From Ctenosaura bakeri (Eukaryota; Chordata; Lepidosauria; Squamata; Iguanidae), in assembly GCA_948474755.1 (NCBI GenBank), contig CAOLHI010000080.1, positions 1,384,001-1,448,000 on the forward strand: DNA of 64,000 bases. Direction: 5' to 3'. Positions 11,422-26,600 of the stretch are shown here, piece after piece. Below the pieces are notes generated by a model that was not told where the DNA came from, did not search any database, and saw only the letters and a program-made list of their open reading frames with translations. A program made the position numbers and the translations under genes. Every line of letters starts with the position of its first letter. Position 1 is the first letter of the stretch.

Positions 11422-14400
11422 AATAAATAAATAGAAAGTTGGAACGAGAATGCAGGTGGAATTTGGATGAAAAGGTGGCAAAAGTAAGACTCAGAATTGG
11501 CACAATCCTGGCTGAAGGTGAGAAAACTCAGAGGGAAAATAAGCATCCCTGACCACCTCAACGCAAAATGGAGTCTCCTAAACCTACTTTCCCTCATAAA
11601 AGAAGCCACCACAATGTATGCATGTACTCTCTTATCTCTGCTCTCAGATCTAGTTGTTATGAAAGGGAAATGTGTTGGCAGACATTTGTTTCTCTGCTGT
11701 ACCATTTTGGACAACAGGTGGAAGCTCACATGACTAACCACTTCTTCATTCCCCTTCCCCAAAAATCCTTCCACATAGAAAACTGACATACTAGGGAAGA
11801 AGGCTATGCTAGAATTGTTGTCCTTAATTTCTAGTTTTCTAAGCAAAGGACCCTCACAAAAGTGGGAAAACTGCAAATATCTTCCTGCCTCCTGCCCAAA
11901 CCTTCTTTCCTCATGCTTCTCCTCCCATCCTCTTATCACCTGAGTAAGTGAGGGAACACACATGTGTGCCTTCCCTCCTCCTTCTGCAGGATGTGTATTA
12001 AGAAGCAGCACCACAGCCACTTTCAACTGCCTGTGGAATGCTGGGGTTTGCAGTTTAGGGAGGGGCCTTTATGATTCTCAGCCAGAGAGCTCTTTGGCCT
12101 CAGTAAACTACAAACCCCAGAATTCCACAGGAGGTTGAAAGTGGAATAGCAGCACTATAACAGCATAGGGAGGAAAGGGCCGCAGTCTGAAGAGGCCAGT
12201 GGGAATTGGTGGTTGCCATGTTGGTGGGTCAGTGAATCCATTCCACATTTTAGTTCATATGTCAAAGGAGCTGTCCAAACTGTGTAGGCACATATAAAAT
12301 GGTACATTATAAGCACAAGTAAGCCTCAGTGGGACAAACTCCCCAGTAAATTGGCACAGGAAAGTAGCCTAGCAGTTCAGAAATTATTTCCACTAAGTCA
12401 ATGGCATTTGATCCACAGGAAGCAGCCATAGAACATCAGCCTAATTCGGGTAAATATTATATGGCCATAATGTTTAAATTGTAAACGTATAAAACTACAC
12501 ACCTGTCTTTCTATACACCTGTACTGGTACTCAGAAGAATGACTCATTAAATGAACTGTTAGTTTGCTTTTCAGATAGGGGTGCGGGTGTGGATGTCCTG
12601 GCACGTAGATGCAGTAATATTTCCTGCGGATGCTAAGTAGGGCTTTGAACCTGCTCTGTGTGTTAGTCTAAGCTGAACTCTGTCCCCAAAAGAAGATTCT
12701 GCACCTTGGATAACTAAGCCCAAGTGAATTCACCATTCTAGTGACATGGGAGTCATTAACTGCTACTAAATGTGCCCCCCACATAGGCTCCTAACCTTAC
12801 TTGGATCAGGCAAGTACAATAGGAAAATAGAAAACTCACTTTAAGTGTTTGAGGACATCCGCCATCATGCTTTCCATATTTGACCAACCAAGCATTTGGC
12901 AATCCAGTACTTAATTTTGGAGAGCCAGCATAGTGTTGAGCCAGCATAGTTGAGTATTGGACAATGACCCTGGTGAACAAGGTTTGAATCCCTGCTTGGT
13001 CAGCAAAATCCATGGGGTGACCTTGAGCAAGTCACACTCTTTCACTCTCAGAAGAAGGCGAAGATCTGAACAAATCTTGCTGAGAAAACTCTCTGATACA
13101 TTCACCTTAAGGCCACAATAGGTTGGAAACAACTTGAAGGTATACAAAAACAACTACAACTTGATGGGGGGGGGCAGAATGATATTTCCAGCTGTCTCCC
13201 ATCAGCAAGTCAGCCCAAAATGGTCAGAAGCAGGACCTTTTTTGCAATTCTTCCTTTCAACCTCACTTGCTTGTGGAGGGGGCTGGAAAATTCATCCTCC
13301 TTAGCCCACACTGGCAGCTGAAAGGACCTTCAATCTCTCAGTGATGCCACTAGCTGTTAAATTAGGTTTTGGAGACTCAGGCCAGAAGACATTACTTAGT
13401 TACACATTAGTAAGTAAGTAGGACATTGGCAAACATGTTCAGAAAATATAAAATGGTGGTAGAATTCCAGTTGGTGGTTACTTTACTTCAGCTTGTGATG
13501 TGACCTGCTTGTTGAAGAAGTAACCAAAATTCCGATAGAGTCAGAGATTTGGCTCCCTCTTGTGGAGTGATATTTTAAAATTTAGAAGCATATTCAAAAC
13601 ACTTCACTTTCAAAGCCAAACAATTTTTTCTTCTTTTAATGCTTGGATTTTGGAGGAGAGAGAGATTGATAAAACCAAATATCTCATAACACTATATTTG
13701 GTATTTGGATTAATTAAAACTAAAGCAGTTTAAACCAATTATTTAAAACAGTAAGAAGAAAGGCAATTTAAGTCAAGTTTCGCATGGATACATTTTTGTG
13801 CATTAGCCAAACAATGCTGCAGAACTAACACTACAATCCTATACTATCTCACATTGGAGTAAGTCTTTGAAACTCTGTGAAACTTAACATTTTAACACAT
13901 ATTATCAGATTGTATTATAAATCATATTAATTTGTGATTAAGGTGCATTCCTATATATGCTGGACCAGGCAACTGTTTGATGACTAGTGGCCAAATTCAC
14001 CCCCAGACTCTCCTGCAGGCCCAAATATCTCCATTTGTCCCAGCAGTTCCTCTCAAAATGGAAACAGGAGGTGACGTCACATCATTTCCTGTTGGCATCT
14101 TGAAAGGGACTGAAGAGGAAAATAGATGTATTTGGGGGTAGTACAGGTTTCTGTATTGAATGTTTGAGTGTTGGACTACAACCCTGGAGACCAGGGTTCA
14201 GTTCTCCGCTCAGCCATGGAAACCCACTGCATGACCTTGGGCACATCACGCACTCACAGCCTCAGAAAACCTATGGGTTTTCTCAGTGTTGGGATTGTCA
14301 TAAGTCAGAAATTACTTGAAGGCACACAGTAAGAACAACAGCAATAACATTCTGGGATGATTATAGCAGTAGGACTGTGGTATTTTTGACCAATTTGTAG

Positions 14401-14597
14401 GGGGGGGGTTATGTGATTTCTGGGCAAAAATTACCTTAACATTGTTCCAAAATTTTTATTTTATCATTTTTATTTTTTAAAAAAATGGGGGGTTGGGAGG
14501 TTGGGGACTGATGAGGGGATTCAGGGTCATAAAAGAGGTGTTCAGGGTCTGTATGAGGTCCATAGAATGGAATCAGCCTATACCTGTTATACACACG

Positions 14598-14640
<43 letters not shown>

Positions 14641-17600
14641 GTGCTTTCAAGTTATTTCCAATTTATGGCAACCCAAGGTCACCCAGTAGGTTTCCCCAGT
14701 TGAGTGAGGAATTGAATCCCAGTTGTACACTTACTTGGGAGTAGTGCCCTTTCTACAGCTTACCTGGGTCCGGGGTCATCCCAGTAGCAGCTTTGCCAGG
14801 AAAGGAGCCGGGATGCCAATACTCTCCTCCGCACCAGCTCACTCGCTGCAGAAGGAAGCACAATGGCCCAACTTCTTCCTCCTGCAGTGCAGCCAGGTAC
14901 TATTCCAGGCTACCCTGGGGCAGGAGGGGCAGCCATTGTGCTTCCTAGGGCCTCTGCAGCTAAGGTAAGTCAGCCACATGGCAGGATGTCAGTGTGATCA
15001 CAAGTCATTGACAGGTAAAACCTGTCAATGATTTGTGGCATGATCACGCCGCCTGGGGACAGGAAAAGAATAGGACCACGATGACATCATACATAAGCAT
15101 CATCATGGTCCCATCCTTCTCCCATCTCAATGGCAGGTTGGGAGGATGGAACAGAAAAGGCCTAGATCTCATCAACTTCAGTAGAGCTTCTGAGCAGATT
15201 ATCTATAGTATTTCATTGCAAATGGAATATTCTATGCTCCTGCTTTACTCTTACAGAGTTTATATTGTTTTGTACACTAAATATGTGTTCCACACATTTT
15301 TTTTTTTTTGGCTATAAATGAAAAGCTGTTAAAATATTTTCTTTCTACATTCTTTTCCCCCCTAGAACAGAGTCATATGATGGTTTATAAAATTAAGTAT
15401 GGAGATAGAGACAATTAAGTATAGAACACACTTTTTATTTCCAGAGATGGTCCTTCCCGTGTGGTCCTTAGCAAGACTCAGAAGCAAACAAAAATGAAAT
15501 GTCCATGACTAAGCAATTAAAATAAATGTGAAAGAGTTCTTGGGGTGTTGCTATCCTGAGTACCAGAGCAGCCTAGCAACAGGTTGCAAGGAAACCAGAA
15601 TAACTACTCACGAGAGAAACCTAGGCCCTTTTCACACAGCATTCGCCATGTGAAAGGGCCTCTGGAGCATCGCGCAATTACGAGCCATCCAGATGACGTC
15701 CTCACAATTGCACAATGCTGCCAGGGCCAGCAGACACCGATCGCACACTATTTCATTTTCGGTGCATGATCGTGCATCGCTCCAGGAGCCTCCGGAGCCG
15801 TGGCGTTCACGCTTCCTGCCCCAGCGCAGCCTGGGAAAATCTCAGGCTGTGCTGCGGAAGGAAGAGGAGGAGCCCTCACGCTGCCTGCTTGCTAGCAGGC
15901 AGCAGCTGCAGAGCTGAAGCAGTGGGGATGTGAGAACTTCTTGCAAGAGGCTGCTAGCGTGATCCCCGCACCCCAGCGCTGCGAAAAGGTAAGGTGCAAA
16001 AAAGGCCCTGGTCTGTTAGTGTGAGGGAGGGGCTGGAGGCTTGAGAGGAGAGTATATAAAATGGCAAGCACTGAGTGACATTTGTAGTCCTTCAGCAAGA
16101 AAGAGCTGGAGTAAAGACCTTGCATCAGCCAGGGAGGTGGTCTGAGTGGATATAATTTAGTTCTCAGAGAAAGCCTGGAAAAGAGGCAGAAGACTAATTA
16201 AACCATTAGAGAATCTGGTCACAAAGTGTGACCTAGACTTGAGTGTTGAGTCTTTAGTGAAAGTGTAGCCAAAGGGCTGTCTGTGATACTTGTGGTTATA
16301 TAAGGGTTTCATGATATAAGGAAATTGTCTAAACGAACTCTGAAGAACTACATTACCTTTGATTTGCATATGAACTCCACTTTGTTCTGTATGTTATTTT
16401 TTATAAGTATTATAGTTTATTTTTATAATCATTGATTCAGCTGAGTATTATATAGATTTTAAAACAAACGGAAAACATGCTTCCGTAAAACTATAAAATT
16501 CTAAATGACCATTGAAATGCCTGACTCTTTACTCAGAAATGGTGTTTAAAGGGGAAAGCAGAAAGCTGTGTGTGAAGTGCCAGTGCACTTCATCATGTCA
16601 ATCTGAGAGAAAGAAGCAGGCCCTGTCACAATAAAGTTTTATAGTTACTGGGCAAACTAAAGTAATTACATTGTGGTTATGGATTTGTAACCTAGAGTCA
16701 CACATCTGTAACTGCTTCATATTCACCCATGCTCTGTATTCATGATTATGGCACTACTGTTATAATCATAAATGGCTGGCAGCTACATCAAGCAATGGAA
16801 CACCTGTTCTGCTAACATTCAGGATGAAGCAGGATGACATTTCCATCCTGCTCCCACCAGCAGTCTGTGCTGCAAGAGAAGCTGTGTGACAAGGTCCTGC
16901 TTCTGATTGTTGGACCAGAGATTGCTGCCAGGATTAGGCTGGAAATGTCATCCTGGAATTCCCCAATGGCTAGCAGAACAGATTTCCGCCATTCAATTGT
17001 TAAGGCAGATGGAGGGAGTCAGGTTGGGAGGTGTAATTACATCTATTAGGTAGGATCTAAGCATGATTTTTTACCAGGTGAAAATTAAATGTCTGTGTTT
17101 GTAAAGTTGTAAATAAACATATTTGGAAAGAATCAGATTGGTTCTACATGGAAAAGCCTCCTTTAATGGTACGTATCTGATAGAAACATTGATGCAGTTG
17201 GGAAATTTATTTTTAAAGAGTTACTACCCAGATTATATAATATTTATCTTGTTATTTAGAGAAATTTGATATTTAAAATTTTTAAAAATGTGCTTGTGCT
17301 TAATGTTATTTATTTTTATCCACCCTGAGTTAGGGGATCTTTATATTAAATGTACTTGAATACTCCTAAGTGCTTTTTTGTTTTTCTAAAATATTATCAT
17401 TCTACTATAGCGCCATCATCATCCACCCCAGTGACACCTACAAGACCAGGTAAGTCATTCTGGGCCATGTGCTGGGAATTTAACAATCTATTCCTACATT
17501 GGTCTATGTAAAATAAAGTTCCATTGAATCCTATGGGGCCTACCCCTTAGTAAATAAGTGTGAATTTACAGCCTTATGCTGTCATAGCATACAAAATTTC

Positions 17601-20600
17601 ATTACATTTTCAAATAATTTCCTTCAAAATGTTCTCTACTTTCTTGTATTGTGCCTGTAGTGGGGAATACAACTAGGCAGAAAGAAAGACCATTTCCGCA
17701 CTAGACTGTTATAGCGCTATGATTCCACTTTCAACATCCTATGGAATCCTGGGGTTTGCAGTTTAGGGAGGGGCCTCAAAGGCAAACTGCAAACCCCAGG
17801 ATTCCATAGGATGTTGAAAGTGGAATCATAGCGCTATAACAGTCTAGAGTGGAAATGGCTAAAGACAAGAACAAGCGAATGAGTGGGTATCACTTCCTCT
17901 GCCCCTCCCACACCCAAAAAATAACCAGACCTCAGTTTAATTAATCAGAATTTAATACTCCCCAGCCGTCCTGATTTGGCAGGAACAGTCCCAACTAATC
18001 CTCTGTCATCTTGGCTTTTTTTTTCCAGCTGATTTTAAAATGTCCCAGTTCCTCTCTGCGTTTCCCGCTTCCCTCCTTTGTCCTCAACTGACTTCAGTAG
18101 CTGCAAACTGACTTCAAAGTGCAAAGGTCATTTGCTGTCAATTAACTCAGCAAAGGGGAGAGGAGAGGATCAGGTGAAATCTTCCCCGTTTCAATAGGTG
18201 CAGGCAAAACCAAGTGGATACAACCACTCCCAGCTTGTGTGTTCTTCCTCATTGACAACTTTTGCTGTCTTGACCATGCTCTGATGTTTGGGCACACACA
18301 TCCCAATTTTGACCTGTGAAATTTTGGAGAGTATGCCGTTTGTATGCATATTTTCTGTAGCATGAGCAGTAAATTTGATACTGACGAAGGCTCAATACTA
18401 ATACTACAGAAAATTTTATGGCACTTTCTGAATTTTTACATGGTGGGCTTTTTCCCTTTCCTTTTTTTTTTTTAACATGATCTGCAATCCAGATATGAAA
18501 GAAAAGAAATTTCAAGGTACCAGAGAAAACAAGAAATTCTTTTTCACTTTGCTCTCTTGGCCTTCATTGAGGCATATCTAGGATACAGAGGAAACTAGCC
18601 TGCTTGTGATTCTGTGTGAAACAATTATTTCTGAGTCACATTCCACTTCCTAGAAAAGGAGGAGGAAAAATGACACCCAAAGCCAAATGTGATTAATCGT
18701 AACAGGAAACCTCAACTGGCAAATGGGTGATGGATACAAAACAAATTATGTGATTATGTGGGTGAGCAGGGAAGGGGGAAGACAGAGACAGATGAAACAG
18801 AGAAAAGCTTGGAAGAATTCTTTCTGTGCATTATAATATCCTTGATCCCCAATCCAGCATGGCCATGCTAGTTGGGAAGTCCCTGTTAGTACAGTCCATA
18901 AGTGACATTTCCAAGTCATAGAGAAGGAAAAATCAGATCTAAATTAAATAATACACAGGTATGCCTGATTTAGTTAAGTAGGTGCCAACAGCATTGGAGA
19001 GAGGCCGCTTAGCCCTTTCCCCCTTCAGCCAGCTTTCAGAATTATACCCAACCATCTCTTCCTAATTTATGGTTTCCAGCTATTGTTAAACTGCTGCTCT
19101 CATTCTTGTTCACCATTGTCTGTGCAGGCTACGGCTGGTGGGAATTGCAGTTCAACATCTAGAGAGCTATGCATTGGCCTTCCCTGATTTAAAACTTGTC
19201 TGGCCTTAAATAATTGTCAAGGAATGTTTGGTCTTGGAAGACTTCACACGTTCTATGAAATAATGGGGTAGAACATAGAAGATCATTCTTGGGTTTAGTC
19301 AAGTTAACATCACATTGATCTGTTCACTTTTGATCTTTCATAGGACTGTCCCTGAGACTAGCTGATACCTACAACTACTGCGAGGGACGTGTTGAAGTGT
19401 ATTATGAAGGTGCCTGGGGAACTGTTTGTAACAACAACTGGGACATGAAGGATGCCCAGGTTGTCTGCAGGCAGCTTGGATGTGGAGATGCTGTCGCAGT
19501 AGTGCCTTGGCCTCGGTTTGGTGAGGGCTCAGGCAGAATCCTCCTAGATGATGTCCAGTGCGAGGGGGATGAAACTTACCTGTGGGACTGCAAGAACCCA
19601 GGATGGGGTGTACATAACTGCAATCATCAACAGGATGCCACTATTCTCTGCCAAGGTATGCACTGATTTTCTCAAGGACTTCAGTTACCTTGGAATTCCT
19701 CTCACCTGCAGATAGGCCAAGATGATCACTGACCAAGTGGTTACTTCAATAATGACTCATTACTTCCATGTCAGTGACACAGTGAATCACTTCTGGCTTT
19801 TAGTACGAACTTTAAAGGAGTTATCTATGGCCCTTTTTGCATGCCAGTCCTGTTGCGAAATGGCCTTGGGAGCACTGCGGGATTGGGAGAACCATTCCAC
19901 ATGACGTCCTCACAATTGCGCAACGCTCCTAAGGCCATTAGGTAGCGATCGTGCAGTATATCGTTTTCAGCTCGTTGCCTAAAATGATGGGCAATCATGT
20001 GTCCCTCCCATGCCCCACCCACACTTACCTTAAGTGTGGAACCTCCTGACACGGAACCATCGCATTTTCTCCCCCAGTGCAGCCTGGGAAAGTACCCAGC
20101 TGAGCTGCAGAAGGAAGGGGAGGAGCCCTCACACTTCCTTCCATCCAGCATGGAGCTGGTGCAGAGAGGAAGCAGAAGGGACACAAGTGCCTCTTGCAAG
20201 AGGCTTCTCACGTGATCCTCTCACGACAACACTGGAACAAGATAAGGTGCGAAAAGGGCCTATGATGCAGGACCCTTCCTACAAATAGGTTTAACACCTT
20301 GAATGGCTCCTTTAAACATCTGACTAAAACTTAGTGTAGATTCACTTCCTATGGATAAGGACTCACCAGCTGCCATTGAGCAATTTATTGCAAAAGTTTG
20401 GCAAAGTTGCTTTCTGAATGACAATTCCCAGAATCTCTCAGACAACATGGCCTCTGACAATAAATGGCATGGATACTAGTATTCTGGGAGTTATAGTCCA
20501 AAAAGTAACTTTGCAAAACTCTGATTACCACATTAGAGGCCATTTCCGCACAACACTCTTATAGCACGATGATTCCACTTTCAACCTCCTATGGAATCCT

Positions 20601-23600
20601 GGAGTTTGCAGTTCCGGGAGGGGCCAGCTGGCTATAAGAGTGTTGTGCGGAAATGTTCTCAGAGATGAACCAACTTGATAAGGCATTTAGATGGTGACAA
20701 CAATTTCATCACACTTCTGCACCTGGTGTATGTGGTGAAATTCTTCTTATGAATTTGGCAGAATGACACAAGTGATCAAGCTACTACCTTCGTTAGTTTG
20801 ATCAACCATCTGTATCATTTTGACAAGTGGTTCAGAAACATGGTTGATTAGGATCTGCATCCATCCCTTAATTATTCTGCAGTCTTTTCATGTACTGATT
20901 TAGTTTGCTTTCTATACGGGATGAATCGTGCAATTACAGGATGGCCAGAAAGGAGAAAAAAGAAGAAAAAAACAGAAGAAGCCATTACAGCTCAACATCT
21001 TATAGCTGGTTCACATGTTTTCTATTACCCATTAGCCAGCATTTAGCCTTGTGGTGGTTGACCTGTGCCTTGCCCCAGTAGCTCATTCCCATGCCATTTT
21101 GGTACTTATTTGGATAACTACAAATGTGTAGGAGAGGAGATTCACATGGGAAGTTTCTACAGTTAGTTTGCCAGTCCTCAGGGAAAAGCAGATTTCCTGT
21201 GATGCGCACATGGTCTGAATTCCTTGGTGATTGAAGTAGATCAAACTTTTGTGAAGAGGGAAAATAACCATACTTTATCTTTCATGGAAGAACATTTCCT
21301 TCATGTTGTCAGAGCAGTTGCTTTACAGTGTAACACTTGAGTGAAGAGTTCGTAAAGTATCATCAAAGATTAATTTCTATGTCTCACTCCAGAAGTCTGT
21401 GCTTGCTATTGGGACGTGCTTGGCACAAATATTATTTTGCATTCTTCTTAAAATGCCAGTCACTTTGACTCCAAATGTTCAGGATGCAAAGAATAATTAT
21501 GACTTGCTGAGGCTAGAGGAGAGCTGCAATTTCAGCAAAGCTCCAAGGTCAGTATTGTAGGCAGTAGGTCATTCCAAGAGAACGAAGAACTAAAACTGGA
21601 TCCAGCAACAGAATGACTTTTTGTCTTATTGTTATTCCTTTCTTTGGTTTGAAACCTCTTATAGTCTAGCCTACAATCAATTCACTGAATCACTGGGATC
21701 TATAAGTATTCATTCAATGTTCAAAATTAATTCAATGAGTCTGCTCTAGTTGGGACTAACAATAGCATTCATACCTTGACTCCAGTTTTATGTTTGTTAT
21801 AAAACAGACAGTTAAAAGAACCTGTTTCAATAAAAGATTAAAATGTTACTCTGAAAACTAAGATTCATACCCTCCAAGTGTCCCAATTTCATAAGGAGAT
21901 TCCTGATTAATTCTCTGTCATTCCACTTGTCCAGCTGTTTTAAAAAGGTCCAGTTTCTCCTCCTCCCTCCTCAACTACTACAATTGCTGTAAACTGAGTT
22001 CAAAGTGGCATAATAGTTTGAACTCAATTAATTCAGCAGCGAGGACAGGACTGGAGGGAGCAGAATGTTGCCACATCCCAGTAGGCCCCGGCAAAAACAG
22101 GTGTCTGCAGTCTCTCCTAGCTTGTACATTCTTCTTCATTAACAACTTTTGCCATCTTAACCACAATTTGATATTGCTTGGTCACATGTCTCAGTTTTCA
22201 TCTATGAAATGCTAGAACATATGAGATTGTTATCAGAAAAGCAAAACAACATATTACCCTCAAAAAGGTATAGACTTGTTGTCCGTTACAGTTGCTGTAT
22301 TCTTACCTTTTGTTATTGTCATTTCTTTCCTGACAGCTGAAATCTATAGACCAAGTAAGTCTTTCTTTACATATCTATGAATCTGTTCTTTATTCATGTG
22401 TATTTTTATTTCTTTTCCAAAAAGCCTGAGGTTTTCCTCATATGCTAAAATGCAGGCAACAGTTCTAGACTTAGAAAGGCACAGTGTGTAAGGTGGATAC
22501 GAAAGGAGATGCTAGAATGTGTAGAAACTTGCTTATTTATCCCTTTATTTATTTCCTGCCTTTCTCCCCACATGGCAGTGTCATGTTCATGTTCATAGGA
22601 TAGCAAGCCTGGGAATTCTGGCGCTCAGCAAATGATTGAACTTGTGACTCAGACCATTTCTGCACCAGACTGTTATAGTGCTATTATTCCACTTTCAACA
22701 TCCTATGGAATCCTGGGGTTTGCAGTTTGCCTTTGAGGTCCCTCCCTAAACTGCAAACCCCAGGATTCCATAGGATGTTGAAAGTGGAATAATAGCGCTA
22801 GAACAGTCTAGTGCGGAAATGGCCTCAATGTGGCTTTCACAACACGCATTAAATGAATATATGTCATAGAGTTACAATATTTTGAAAAGCCAAAAAAAAA
22901 AAAGGAAACATTTACTGATTAATTCAAACCACCAGTCACTAGGATGACTCTTACTTTAAATACTTTTAAATACCCTTACCATATATTTTCACTCTGAGAA
23001 AAAAAGGCATGTCCAGGAGAAGGAGGACATATCGTAACCCTAGTGTGTCAATATTGTTATATAAATAGCAGCCTTGGGGGAAGCCGAGCAGCATCATGGC
23101 TGTAAAGGATGCTTCTTTGGACTATTGCTCTCAGGCTGTTCCTGCCAAGATGATCAGTGCTAGCTGGTAAATTCTGAGACTTATATTTCAAAAAGGTAAA
23201 TTTAATCACTCCTCTCTGTGCTGTGATTCTGATGAAAGTTGCCTCCACGTGCCCTCAGAGATGCTGCTGTTCATATGAAGAAGGAAATTGTCATTCATAC
23301 CAATGGACGTTACATGCCAACTACAAATGCCAACTTTGGAGGAAGAAATTGCATTATATTTTTGATGAGAGTTTATCTACATTTGTGAATTTTTTTTTCA
23401 TAGTTGGAATAGAAAGAACATGAGAATTAAAACAAAAGGAAATGTGGGAAAAAGTGCACCCCACAAGCTGTTTGCTGCCACCTTTCAGGGATCCCACTGC
23501 AGCCTGCCATATCTATGCTGCCTCTACCCCTTCACACACACCATTTTAAAATGGCCTCCCATGCCCTCTTGGAGTCATGGTGGGCAATTTCACTACGGCC

Positions 23601-26600
23601 ACTTTCAACCTCCTGTGGAATTCTGGGATTTGTAGTTTACTGAGGCCAAGGAGCTCTCTGGCTGAGAATTCCAAATGCCCCTCCCTAAACTGCAAACCCC
23701 AGGATTCCATAGGATGCTGAAAGTGGAATAATAGTGCTATAACAGTCTAGTGCAGAATGGCCACAGAGCTGTTTTAGGTATCCCTCAGGGCAGAGTCAAA
23801 CTGGATGTAAGTTTAATTTGGGATGTTGGGGGCATAGAGAGAGACAAACCCCTTCTAATTCTGGCAGAGGACCAGTCAGGCCCCATTACCACAGGATGCT
23901 GCCCATTCCTGCTCTAAAAGGATCCATGTCATGAAATCGTTTAATAATTTTACTGGGGAAAAAATGGCATGTTTTCCCTGTGCAAAAGGAAAAGGATTCT
24001 TTATTCGTCTGACTGCGGTGTTCATAGGGAGGAGAAATTCCGCCCAGTTCTATAGGAGAGGAAATTGCTGTTGCTAATGACATGTCAGGCTATTGTTTTT
24101 AAAAAGAGCTGTTATGATTTGGGTAATCCAGAGATTATAGCCAGGTCATATCAGGACAGCTCTGCAAAGATTTTGCATTGCTGCCCAAATCCACTTCAAT
24201 TAATTTTATTATGCAAAAAGCCAATGTACAAAGCCAAGCTTCTAAAATCTGAACATCCTACCAATTTCTGGGTTTGCATTGTTTCTTTCTCCAGCTGGCT
24301 TTTGTCAGTATTGGACAATCACTTTCATTTTATGTAACTTGGCTGTTGATATTTCCTAACAATGTTGTTGAACTTAATTTTGGTGAGGAGAAGAATTGTT
24401 TTGTATAAACATGGATTACAAGATGGTTAACTGTCACCTTTTTAAAATTTCTTCCAGCTGGAACTGTAGGAGATGGTGAGTCTTTCTCATGTTTTTAGGG
24501 TTGTTTTTTTTAATGATAAATAGACCTTAATTTAATTTAGCACAAAGTAGCCATGTAAACTTCTAAGGCAATCTGAATAAAGTGTTTGGCATGAAACTCT
24601 TTGAATATAATGAACTTTCTGTTTTGCTTTAAATGTACCACTAATGACAAGTTGTGAGAAGTCTGCAAACTCCTCCCTGCTGTTTTTCTTTTTTCTTTTT
24701 TCTTTAACTTTATTCATTTTAATAACTTCATTCTGTGCCAAGGCTGGAGAACTTGTGGCCTTCCATATATATTGTTGGACTGGAGCACCCATCAGCCTGA
24801 GTTAATACAACCAGCGGTGGTGAGAGCTACAATCTACTAATGTCAGCACAGTCATCTTAGCCATTGCTGCTCTGTGCTATGGAATAGAGGGTGACTGAGC
24901 TATAACGTTTTAGACAATCCTTTTTTCTTTTTCTTTTTAAGTGGGAACGAAGTTGCTTTATTGGCAAGACGAGTAATGGTTTCAAGTTAACTTTTCAAGG
25001 TTCTTTCTTAAGGTCATCTTAGACATTTACTTTTTTTTTTATATAATAATTTTTTATTAATTATATAACTAGAAAACAAAAGCAAAAAATTAAACACCAT
25101 GTGTTATACATAATAGTGAGAAAAAAAAGAAAAAAATTTTTTTCCCTTTAAACAACATAAACTTGCATTATTATTTTTTTCTCTTTTACACTTGAAATCA
25201 TAACCTTATTCAGCTTATTCCATATCATACAGCTTATACATTTTTGTTCTATTATTAATTATAATCTTATTACTTCAAAGCCAGTTAACTTTTAACTTTT
25301 TTTTTCCTTTTAAAATATCCAATTTCATCAATAGATCACAAGTTTAACACACACGTGTAATATAAAATAAAAATAAAAAATAAAGAATACAAAACCAAAC
25401 CAAACAAAAGAAAAAAATATATATATATACCCACCCCCCAGAGCCAACTTTTTATTTAATCCACTTTCCAAAATTGCCATTCTTCTTGTAATAGGGTAGC
25501 TTTACCATCTCTTATCAAAGCTTTTTCCAAAAATATTTTCCAAATTTCCTCAAAATCATTCCCTTTTGTTAAACCTTTCATAAATCTAATTCTACATGTT
25601 AATTTATCATTAATTGCAATTTTCCACACTTCTTTATACCATTCCTCTATTTGAAATTTTTCATTTGTTTTCCATTTTTTTGCTATTATTAATCTCGCTG
25701 CAATTAACAAATTTGTTATTAATTCTTTTCTTACCTGAGTACACTCAACCTTATTATATATAGACAACAACGCTATATTTGGACATACTGGTATTACTAC
25801 TCCTGTAATCTCTTTTATCTCTTTAAAAACCTTTTGCCAAAGTTCCATTATCTTTTTACAATTCCACCACATATGCATATATGTACCAATTTCTTGACAT
25901 CCTCACCAGCATAATCTTGTATATTTCTCATCTATTTGATTTAATTTCACTGGAGTCAAATACCATTTCCAAACTATTTTATAATAATTCTCTTTTATTC
26001 TTATTGATAATTTTTTTAAATGACGTTGTTTCCAGATTTTTCTCCATTCTTGTATATCTATATTTTGTGCTGTCTCTTCCTCCCAGATTTTTCTAAGATA
26101 ATCCTCTTCTTGTTCTTTTGCTAATATTTTATATATTTCACTTGTTGTACCTTTTAGTATTTCATTTTCTTGCATATTTTCTCTTTGAATAATAATTTGT
26201 TCAAATTTAGTATGTTCTTTAAAATCCTTAACATATCTTTTCATACTCTTTGTCCATTGCTCTAATTGTATGTAATTTAACCAGGATATTTTAGTTTCCT
26301 GCAATCTCTCTTTCATTCTATCTTTATTTATCATTATTTTCATCCAATCTTTTAATCTATATATTGTTTTTTTTTATTTCTTTCTCTATTATTTCTCTCA
26401 AATTCATTGGAAATTTTTCCATCATTACTATCGGAGTTAATGTTGATATATTCGGTATCAATTTTCTTTTATTTTTCTTCCATATTTCTATTATATTTTT
26501 TATAAAAGGATTTTCTATCTTTTCCATTTCTTTCTTTGAAAAATTCCTAAAAAATATATTTTCTAATTTCATCTCAATATTCTTATCTTCTGTCTCTAAC

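Larger units (their letters stand above)
10132..17410 (+). other. SRCR gene intron 1 (about 7.3 kb)
   Basis: Holds MITEs (11003, 12014, 15624, 16803), SINEs (12925, 14158, 14597), and the hairpin segment near 15000. No exon was found inside. 13300-14000 and 16010-16800 hold nothing recognised. Confidence 0.55.

Noticed and set aside
11340..12026. 228-codon minus-strand frame
   Set aside because: It crosses a (TG)n microsatellite and MITE ends, shows no domain, and lies in an intron of the SRCR gene.
19825..20211. 128-codon minus-strand frame
   Set aside because: Entirely inside MITE family 2.
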